Assembly: GCA_021812735.1 (NCBI GenBank)
Contig: JAKAMV010000592.1
Coordinates: forward strand, 1-6,623
Reading direction: 5' to 3'
DNA from: Chloroflexota bacterium
GTDB lineage: Bacteria; Chloroflexota; Limnocylindria; Limnocylindrales; CSP1-4
Length of the DNA stretch: 6,623 bases
In this document: positions 1 through 6,623 of the stretch, in pieces
Position numbering within the stretch: the first letter of the stretch is position 1
Layout: the number at the start of each line of letters is the position of its first letter
Notes under the pieces: model-generated
Databases searched by the model: none
The model's input: only the letters and a program-made list of their open reading frames with translations
What the model was told of the DNA's origin: nothing
Made by a program: the position numbers and the translations under genes

Positions 1-227
1 GCGCACCGCAATCTGCGTGGGTTCCCGACGCCGGGGCCCGAATCGGCTGCCGGTGCCCGAGGACGGTCGATCAACGTCTCGCACGGCCCGGTGGCACGGA
101 ATCACCAGACCGCCGGCACCCAGAACTCCAGGCGGCGTTTCGGTGGCCGGTGGTCACCATCACGGCCGATCGGTGGGCCACGGTCACCGCTTCCGTCGGG
201 ACCGCGGCGTCCTAGGTTCGGATCGAG

Positions 228-240
228 GCGGCTGAGCCGC
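228..240. repeat. Short perfect inverted repeat (5-bp arms, 3-nt loop)
   Basis: GCGGC, loop TGA, GCCGC. It lies four bases before the larger dyad at 244-262, so as RNA the two would form adjacent hairpins. No T-run follows, so an intrinsic terminator is not supported. Confidence 0.4.
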
Positions 241-243
241 GAT

Positions 244-262
244 TGGTGGCTCGACGCCACCA
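244..262. repeat. 19-bp dyad, possible operator
   Basis: TGGTGGC, spacer TCGAC, GCCACCA: seven perfectly paired bases on each side of a five-base centre that is itself nearly symmetric (TCGA). It sits about 200 bp before the Lrp/AsnC gene. Members of that family bind dyads as dimers and higher oligomers, so an autoregulatory site is possible. It could equally act as an RNA hairpin. The symmetry is seen; the role is inferred. Confidence 0.35.
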
Positions 263-451
263 CCGGGTCGGCCGTCCGTGCCGCGGCGGAGTCTGGCGGC
301 GGTGCCGGCCACGAGGACTTCGTGGATTGAGCACGTCCGGGCCACGAGCCGCTCGCCACTGCTGGGCTATCCGACGATCATCCTTGGGAATCGACCATGC
401 GCCGAAGAGCGTTCGGTATTCTCTCGAATCTGCAGAAGGAACCAGCAGTTC

Positions 452-455
452 GGAG
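452..455 (+). promoter_or_regulatory. Ribosome binding site supporting GTG start at 463
   Basis: GGAG lies 7 nt before the GTG at 463. This favours GTG 463 over the in-frame ATG at 397, which would add a 22-residue basic extension unusual for the family, although the ATG also has a weak GGGA upstream at 386-389. Confidence 0.5.
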
Positions 456-462
456 CCAGCCC

Positions 463-2422
<1,960 letters not shown>

Positions 2423-2435
2423 GCCACGGCGCCCC

Positions 2436-4718
2436 TCACGGGCTTGGCAGCCAGCCGCCGACCTGGGACCACGAGGCGCCGAGGTCGGCGCTGCGCATCA
2501 GCCGGCTCTCCATTGTGGTCAGGCCGGCGTTCAGCCAGCCCGACTGGACCACGTACCACGGGCCCCCGGGCAGGATGGCGGCCTGGCTGGTGGTGAAGGC
2601 GTCGAACTGGCCCGGCGGGCACGACGTCCAGGTCCGGCCGCCGTCGGTGGTCCGGATCGTCGACCCGCGCTGGCCGGTGATGAACCCGCTGCCGTCGGCC
2701 GCCATCGCGATCGTCCACAGATAGTCGAACGACGGGATTGACCCGAGATCCGGCAGGCCGCCCGGGAAGTCGATCCGTGCCCGCCACGACCAGGTCCGGC
2801 CGCCGTCGGTGGTCTCCATCACGGCCTTCAGGCCCGATCCGGCCCCGATGACGCTCGAGCACCCGACCCAGCCGTGCGTCGCCGAGACGAAGCTCACCGA
2901 GACCGGGTCGAAGGTGGCGCAGGGCCGATCGTCCTGGAGCGGCGTCCAGGTGGCGCCGCCGTCGGACGTTGCGTAGACCGCCGTGTTCATGCCGCCGACG
3001 GTGTCGCCGCTCGCCGGCAGCGGCAGCGGCCCGACGCCGAACCCGTGCGTCGCATCGCCGAACGAGAGCGAGGTAAGGTTCGCATGGCCCACCGCCGCCC
3101 AGGTCGCACCGCCATCGTCGCTGCGCTCGATCGATCCGGTGCAGGAGGGGTTGCCCGGAGCCGCGTCCGCGGGGCAGACGAGCAGGTCGGTCCACGCACT
3201 CTGGCCGCTGACGGCGAGCGCCCTGAGCGCGCCGGCGCCGAGCGGCTCCACCGACCACGTGGCGCCGCCGTCGGACGTGCGCCACACGTAGCCGGTCGTG
3301 GCGTCGCTGCCGACGGCGATCCCGTGCGTGGCGTCGGCGAACGCCACGGCGTCCGGCGTCGCGGGCTGGACGGCCTCGGGAGGCGCGGGCGTCGGGCTGG
3401 CGCCCGGTGCCGGCAGTCGACCGAACTGCGTGTAGGGCTTCCAGGTGCGGCCGTTGTCGAGCCCGAGGTTGAACACCGCTTCAGAGTTCGAGGACGACAG
3501 ATCCACCGTCAGCGCGAACAGCGTCCCGTCGGCCGTGACGGCCGCCCCCGGCCACCCGGTGGTGCCGCCGGCGTCGCCCAGCGGCAGCCGGGTCCAGGTG
3601 GCGCCGCCGTCCGTCGTGCGGATGAGCCCCTCGATCGAGAGCCATGCCACGCCGGTGCCCGAGCTGAGCATGTCGATGCCCCGGAAGGTGCCCGCGAAGG
3701 GCAGGCTGTCGGCTGGCGCCACGCGGCCGTCGGCTCGCGAGCGCACGGCCCACGTCGCCCCTCCGTCAACGGTGGCGACGAACTCCTTCGGCGAGCTCCC
3801 GAGGGCGGCCAGCCCGCTGCCGCATGCCACCCAGCCGTGCTGGGCGTCGGCGAAGCTCACCGCGGCGGGGAAGAACCCTGCCTCGCAGGGCGCCGCGCCA
3901 CCGGCGTCTGCCCAGGTGCGGCCGCCATCACGGGTCGCGAGCAGCGACGGCCCGCTTGGCGTCGTCGAGATGCCGAACCCGTGCTGCGCGTCCGCGAACG
4001 AGAGCGAGGTCACGGCCGCCGACGAGATGGTCGTCCAGGTCACGCCGCCGTCAGAGCTCTGGAGGACCGCCGGGCTGCAGGTGCCGGTCGAGTCGCCAGA
4101 GCAGCTTGCGCTTGCCCATGCGTGCGTGCCGACCATCGCAGCGGAGTCGAGGGGCGGCGCATCGACCGGGATGGCCGTCCAGTCCTGTCCCTCATTGGAG
4201 GTGGTCCAGACGGTCCCTCCGCCGCCGTACTCGCCCACGACGATGCCGTGACTCCGGTCGGCGAACGCCATCGCAAGCTGCGCGCTGCCAGCCGAAGCCG
4301 TGCCTGCCGTCGGGTTCCCGGCGGGCTGCGGGGACGCTGCTGCGGACCCGGCCGTCGTCGATGGACTCGACGTCGTCATGCCCGACGGCCCCGCGCTCGG
4401 TCCCGTCGGCGATGCCTGCGCGGGCTGGCCCGAGAGTCGGCTGACCGCAAGGCCCGTCACCGCCAGGAGGACGACCGCGGCCGCCAGCGCGATCGACGGC
4501 CCCACCTGCACGCGGCTGCGTCGGGCGAGGATCCTCACCGGCGCCACGGGAACACGGGCAACGACATCGCCATGGGGACGCCGGGCGCCTTGAGATAGGC
4601 GGGCCCGGACGCTCGTCACCAGACGAGGGGCGGCCGGACCCGGGTCCAGCTGCCGGTAGTGGTGCCGGAGGAGGCTCTCGACCTCGGCCTCGGCGGGGAC
4701 GTCGCGGCGGTTCGTCAT
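2436..4718 (-). CDS. Membrane-anchored Asp-box (BNR/YCF48-like) double-propeller protein, probable sigma-factor partner
   Basis: A 760-residue single-pass membrane protein. Residues 1-73 are basic and probably cytoplasmic; 74-95 form one hydrophobic helix (N-in by the positive-inside rule); 97-147 are a Pro/Ser/Thr/Ala/Gly linker. Residues 149-752 hold twelve Asp-box motifs (S/T-x-D-G-G-x-T-W) with tryptophans at 180, 228, 269, 323, 375, 426 and 488, 540, 591, 643, 697, 750, about 52 residues apart. FADAxHG-type motifs recur between them. This fits two six-bladed beta-propellers joined by a Pro-rich hinge at 433-456. Its start overlaps the stop of an ECF sigma gene (ATGA), and GGAGG at 4726-4730 lies 7 nt upstream. 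By this context the N-terminal segment (AEVESLLRHHYRQLDPG) probably binds the sigma factor, the outside part sensing a ligand or surface. No zinc anti-sigma His-x3-Cys-x2-Cys motif is present and the N-terminal segment has no cysteine, so the anti-sigma role is inference. Asp-box proteins include sialidases and YCF48-like assembly factors; I see no basis for enzyme activity. Confidence 0.8.
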   Translation of the reverse strand: MTNRRDVPAEAEVESLLRHHYRQLDPGPAAPRLVTSVRARLSQGARRPHGDVVARVPVAPVRILARRSRVQVGPSIALAAAVVLLAVTGLAVSRLSGQPAQASPTGPSAGPSGMTTSSPSTTAGSAAASPQPAGNPTAGTASAGSAQLAMAFADRSHGIVVGEYGGGGTVWTTSNEGQDWTAIPVDAPPLDSAAMVGTHAWASASCSGDSTGTCSPAVLQSSDGGVTWTTISSAAVTSLSFADAQHGFGISTTPSGPSLLATRDGGRTWADAGGAAPCEAGFFPAAVSFADAQHGWVACGSGLAALGSSPKEFVATVDGGATWAVRSRADGRVAPADSLPFAGTFRGIDMLSSGTGVAWLSIEGLIRTTDGGATWTRLPLGDAGGTTGWPGAAVTADGTLFALTVDLSSSNSEAVFNLGLDNGRTWKPYTQFGRLPAPGASPTPAPPEAVQPATPDAVAFADATHGIAVGSDATTGYVWRTSDGGATWSVEPLGAGALRALAVSGQSAWTDLLVCPADAAPGNPSCTGSIERSDDGGATWAAVGHANLTSLSFGDATHGFGVGPLPLPASGDTVGGMNTAVYATSDGGATWTPLQDDRPCATFDPVSVSFVSATHGWVGCSSVIGAGSGLKAVMETTDGGRTWSWRARIDFPGGLPDLGSIPSFDYLWTIAMAADGSGFITGQRGSTIRTTDGGRTWTSCPPGQFDAFTTSQAAILPGGPWYVVQSGWLNAGLTTMESRLMRSADLGASWSQVGGWLPSP
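2463..3350 (-). repeat. Internal protein repeat, propeller unit 2
   Basis: Residues 457-752 of the membrane protein, with six Asp boxes, five near-perfect (such as TSDGGATW and TTDGGRTW) and the last degenerate (SADLGASW). Cysteines 515/526 and 600/620 align with the pairs of unit 1; C700 has no partner there. A 25-bp stretch is identical at 2628-2652 and 2790-2814, covering two Asp boxes. Confidence 0.7.
3429..4274 (-). repeat. Internal protein repeat, propeller unit 1
   Basis: Residues 149-430 of the membrane protein, with six Asp boxes (the first, TSNEGQDW, and last, GLDNGRTW, are degenerate). It matches unit 2 blade for blade. Cysteines 206/214 and 278/299 have counterparts in unit 2. 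Confidence 0.7.
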
Positions 4719-5245
4719 GCGCGCGCCTCCTTCACCGCCCGTGTCGGCGCCCGCTCGTCCGCAATCGCCTCCCTGGCAACGGCCAGCGCGTCGCGGAGAC
4801 GGGTCTTGGCGGTCCCCTCGGGGATGCCGAGACGGTCGGCGATCGCGGGCACCGTGAGGTCTGCCCCGAAGCGGAGCGCGAGGATCACCTGGTAGTCGGG
4901 CTTGAGGCGGGCGAGAGCTCGGCCGACTTCATCGCGATCGGCGGCGTCGCCCTCGCGGATCGACGGGTCGGCCATGGCAGCGGCGAGGTCCGCATCAGCG
5001 AGGCTCGGGCGGCTCGACCGGCGGCGCAGCTCGTCACGGCACGCGTTCACGACGATCCGGCCGAACCATGCTGGCGCGGCGGTGACGTCCCGCAGGTCGG
5101 CGCGCCGCGACCACGCGCGTGCTGCGGCCTCCTGGACGGCGTCCTCTCCGGCCGCGGCATCGCCGAGGATCCAGGCCGCAACCCGGTTGGCCTCGTCAAG
5201 CCGCCCGATGATCAGCTCCATGAACGTCGCCTCGTCGATCTCCAC
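4715..5245 (-). CDS. ECF-type RNA polymerase sigma factor (sigma-70 family)
   Basis: A 176-residue alternative sigma factor that directs RNA polymerase to specific promoters. Counted from GTG 5245, region 2 covers about residues 8-70, with the core-binding pattern EDAVQEAAARAW at 34-45 and a region 2.4-like FGRIVVNACRDELRRR. Region 4 covers about 108-161, with the -35-binding helix-turn-helix VPAIADRLGIPEGTAKTRL. No region 1 or 3 is present and there is no C-terminal extension, which is the ECF layout. The frame is open to 5686, but that upstream part is Arg/Gly/His-rich and unlike sigma factors. GTG 5245 keeps the start of region 2; ATG 5221 (168 residues, CGAGG 8 nt upstream) is the alternative. 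It overlaps the next gene by ATGA, so its activity is probably controlled by that membrane protein. Confidence 0.87.
   Translation of the reverse strand: MEIDEATFMELIIGRLDEANRVAAWILGDAAAGEDAVQEAAARAWSRRADLRDVTAAPAWFGRIVVNACRDELRRRSSRPSLADADLAAAMADPSIREGDAADRDEVGRALARLKPDYQVILALRFGADLTVPAIADRLGIPEGTAKTRLRDALAVAREAIADERAPTRAVKEARA
4726..4730 (-). promoter_or_regulatory. Ribosome binding site of the Asp-box protein gene, inside the sigma gene
   Basis: GGAGG on the minus strand, 7 nt before ATG 4718, embedded in the last codons of the sigma gene. With the ATGA stop/start overlap it points to coupled translation and near-equal production of the two proteins. Confidence 0.6.
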
Positions 5246-5425
5246 TCGCGTCGGCTTCCACTCCTCATCCCTGCGGGTTCGCCCGCCGGGCCCTGCAACA
5301 CCTCTGACGGATGGACGGGCTGGAAACGATTGGCCGGCGGCGACAACGTCGTCGCGGCGATGATGGTCGAGTCGCGGGCACCCCGCAGGCTCGCGTGTCG
5401 GCGTCGGCTGCGCTACGGTCGCGCC
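5246..5425. promoter_or_regulatory. Divergent intergenic region between sigma and crotonase genes
   Basis: This 180-nt stretch must hold the promoters of both outward-facing genes. Seen in it: a perfect hairpin at 5273-5286 (GCGGG, loop TTCG, CCCGC), which falls in the presumed leader of the sigma gene; a plus-strand GGAAAC (5322-5327) followed 19 nt later by CGTC (5347-5350), resembling ECF promoter elements; and a TACGGT just before the crotonase start. None is proven, and I find no clear promoter pointing toward the sigma gene. Confidence 0.4.
5414..5419 (+). promoter_or_regulatory. Possible -10 element of a leaderless crotonase transcript
   Basis: TACGGT fits the TAnnnT pattern and ends 6 nt before ATG 5426, where a -10 must lie if transcription starts at the A of the ATG. 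No Shine-Dalgarno sequence precedes this ATG, which agrees with a leaderless message. No good -35 is visible. Confidence 0.35.
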
Positions 5426-6217
5426 ATGCAGTCGACGCGTGTCCTGGACGTGGATCGGGGGTCCGCGCGCCCCGGTGTCGTGGTGCTCACGATGGATCGG
5501 CCCGACGTCCGCAATGCGATCAACGACGAGCTCCTCGACGCGCTGTCGGCGGCCGTGCGGTCGGCGGGCGACGATCCCGGAACGTGGGTCTTGGTGCTGC
5601 GCGGTGCCGGCGCCGCGGCGTTCTCCGCCGGCATGGACCTGCGCGAGCGGGCCGGATTCTCCGACGAGCAGCTCGCGGAACAGCACGGGCGGATCGTGGC
5701 GCTCACGACCGCGCTCACCGAGCTGCCAGTGCCGGCGATCGCCGCCGTCGAGGGGTTCTGCCTGGCCGGCGGGTTCGAGCTGGCGCTGGCCTGCGACCTG
5801 ATCGTGGCGGCGCGTGACGCGGTGTTCGGCCTGCCCGAGGGTCGCGTGGGGATCTTCCCCGGCGGGGGCGCGGCCCGGCTGCTCACGTGGGCGGTGGGCG
5901 CGCCGCGGGCGCGGGACCTGATCCTGACCGGCCGACGACTCTCGGGCGACGAGGCCGCGTCATGGGGGATCGCGGCGCGGGTGACCGACCCGGGCGGCGC
6001 ATTCGATGGTGCGCTGGCCGTCGCGGCCGATCTGCTCGCCGCGGCGCCGCTCGGGCTCCGCGAGGCCAAGCGGGCCATCCGCGCCGCGACGGGATCCCTC
6101 CGCGACGGCCAGGCCGCCGAGGACGCGATGTACGACGTCGTCGTCCGGTCGGCCGATCGCCGCGAGGGCTTCCGTTCCTTCGTCGAGAAGCGGCCGCCGC
6201 AGTTCGAGGGGCGCTAG
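5426..6217 (+). CDS. Enoyl-CoA hydratase/isomerase family protein (crotonase fold)
   Basis: A 263-residue enzyme of the crotonase superfamily, probably adding water to a 2-enoyl-CoA in fatty-acid or related acyl-CoA breakdown in the cytoplasm. AFSAGMDL at 65-72 and LAGGFELALACDLIVA at 113-128 form the oxyanion-hole region. E118 and E138 (FGLPEGRVGIFPGGG) correspond to Glu144 and Glu164 of rat mitochondrial hydratase, so a hydratase rather than a one-Glu isomerase or a ligand-binding relative is likely. The C-terminal helix region (REGFRSFVEKRPPQF) is typical and the length is normal. ATG 5426 is chosen because similarity begins right after it; the frame is open upstream to 5330 but that part is Arg-rich and unlike the family. 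The exact substrate cannot be told. It is divergent from the sigma gene and ends against a minus-strand gene, so it is probably transcribed alone. Confidence 0.92.
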   Translation: MQSTRVLDVDRGSARPGVVVLTMDRPDVRNAINDELLDALSAAVRSAGDDPGTWVLVLRGAGAAAFSAGMDLRERAGFSDEQLAEQHGRIVALTTALTELPVPAIAAVEGFCLAGGFELALACDLIVAARDAVFGLPEGRVGIFPGGGAARLLTWAVGAPRARDLILTGRRLSGDEAASWGIAARVTDPGGAFDGALAVAADLLAAAPLGLREAKRAIRAATGSLRDGQAAEDAMYDVVVRSADRREGFRSFVEKRPPQFEGR

Positions 6218-6623
6218 CGTCCGGCGCTGCGGGGCGCGCCGTCGAGTATTCGACCGCGGCCGGCCCTGACCTCGGCCCATAGGAGGGCGTCGCCGGGCCA
6301 CGGCCCCTGCGTGCTCGTGAGGATCCGGAAGGCTTCGGGCTCAGCCGCCGGATAGGCGACCCGGAACACCTCCGGCAGGCCCCGAACAATGGCACGCGTC
6401 TCGGAGGTGGACCGCAGCACCAGCAGCCGCGAGACGTGTGGTCGCACGGCGCCCCACGACCATCCGACCGCTGACGGCAGGCTGTCCGCCTTCTGCCCTG
6501 CCCATCGAAGCTGCTGCTCCACGCGCCGCAGCTGACCCTGGACCTCGGTAGCCACGACGTCGTCCCGGTTCGTGAGGACGATGTCGATCACGCCGCGATC
6601 GCGCATCCGCGTTGGGTGCCGAG
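6214..6623 (-). CDS. Unrecognised protein, C-terminal part (cut by right edge)
   Basis: The frame enters from the right edge and runs to a TAG at 6214-6216, giving about 136 residues of a C-terminal part; the start lies outside. An ATG at 6604-6606 is in frame, but the frame is open beyond it, so it need not be the start. Counting from that ATG, residues 3-10 (DRGVIDIV) precede ATEVQGQLRRVEQQLRWAGQKADSL at about 19-43, then a hydrophobic strand RLLVLRSTSETRAIV at about 60-74, and WPGDALLWAEVRAG near the end. The pattern D...E-x-Q followed by a basic helix is faintly like the core of PD-(D/E)XK nuclease-type folds. It also resembles, from memory, the C-terminal half of helix-turn-helix proteins in high-GC bacteria. 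I cannot assign a function. Alternating hydrophobic strands and helices make it more protein-like than chance frames nearby. Confidence 0.6.
   Translation of the reverse strand, partial: RHPTRMRDRGVIDIVLTNRDDVVATEVQGQLRRVEQQLRWAGQKADSLPSAVGWSWGAVRPHVSRLLVLRSTSETRAIVRGLPEVFRVAYPAAEPEAFRILTSTQGPWPGDALLWAEVRAGRGRILDGAPRSAGR

Larger units (their letters stand above)
1..462. other. Upstream region without a convincing gene
   Basis: No reading frame here encodes a protein I can recognise. One plus-strand frame stays open from the left edge to a TGA at 328-330, but its product is a low-complexity Arg/Pro/Gly/Ser string with mixed third-position bases, as expected from chance openness in GC-rich DNA. 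The minus-strand frame over 102-359 looks equally unconvincing. The region does hold several GC-rich dyads (see separate entries), so it may be a regulatory leader for the regulator/lyase unit downstream, or a decayed gene. A TATTCT at 417-422 could be a -10 element for the GTG start at 463, but I see no matching -35. Confidence 0.55.

Noticed and set aside
86..106. T-box-like element (CCGGTGGCACGG)
   Set aside because: It matches only part of the conserved T-box sequence, no specifier stem or terminator is evident, and the downstream gene is catabolic, not a typical T-box target.
228..262. Intrinsic terminator formed by the tandem hairpins
   Set aside because: No T-run follows either stem on either strand.
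1..330. Partial gene running in from the left edge
   Set aside because: The frame is open, but composition is low-complexity, third positions are not strongly GC-biased and no motif is recognisable.
2874..4598. Long plus-strand open frame (574 codons) opposite the Asp-box gene
   Set aside because: Its product is an Arg/Gly/Ala-rich string without recognisable motifs, while the opposite strand has clear periodic Asp boxes. It is an antisense shadow of GC-rich coding DNA.
5246..5686. Extending the sigma factor upstream to 5686
   Set aside because: The added part is unlike sigma factors, is antisense to the crotonase gene, and would remove the divergent promoter region.

Overview
The window is GC-rich, with G or C at most third codon positions, closely packed genes, one GTG start that looks well supported and at least one gene that may be read from a leaderless transcript. 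This fits an environmental high-GC bacterium. The combination of an ECF sigma factor with a membrane-anchored Asp-box (BNR/YCF48-like) protein, and the general codon style, suggest Chloroflexota (a Limnocylindria-like lineage) or a deep-branching Actinomycetota. The sequence alone cannot decide between them. There is no sign of a mobile element, CRISPR array, tRNA or rRNA.

Layout. Positions 1-462 hold no convincing gene, but carry several GC-rich dyads, the strongest at 244-262. On the plus strand there follows a two-gene unit: an Lrp/AsnC-family regulator (463-969, GTG start) and, 31 nt later, a full-length tyrosine phenol-lyase (1001-2422). The lyase aligns with the Citrobacter freundii enzyme as I recall it without any gap after a 17-residue N-terminal extension. 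It carries the residues that separate tyrosine phenol-lyase from tryptophanase. The simplest reading is an amino-acid-responsive switch for breaking tyrosine down to phenol, pyruvate and ammonia.

Converging on this unit, 13 nt away, is a minus-strand operon: an ECF-type sigma factor (5245-4715) whose stop codon overlaps (ATGA) the start of a 760-residue single-pass membrane protein (4718-2436). That protein has a short basic cytoplasmic segment, one transmembrane helix, a Pro/Ser/Thr/Ala/Gly linker, and an outside region of twelve Asp-box motifs arranged as two tandem six-motif units with matching cysteine pairs. It is best explained as a membrane-bound partner (probable anti-sigma or sensor) of the sigma factor. 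This is the most unusual system in the window.

Divergent from the sigma gene, across 180 nt, is a complete enoyl-CoA hydratase/isomerase (crotonase) gene (5426-6217) with both catalytic glutamates. It ends tail to tail with a minus-strand gene (6623-6214) that is cut by the right edge. The two stop codons share a CTAG. The edge gene is of unrecognised function, with a D...E-x-Q pattern faintly like a nuclease fold.
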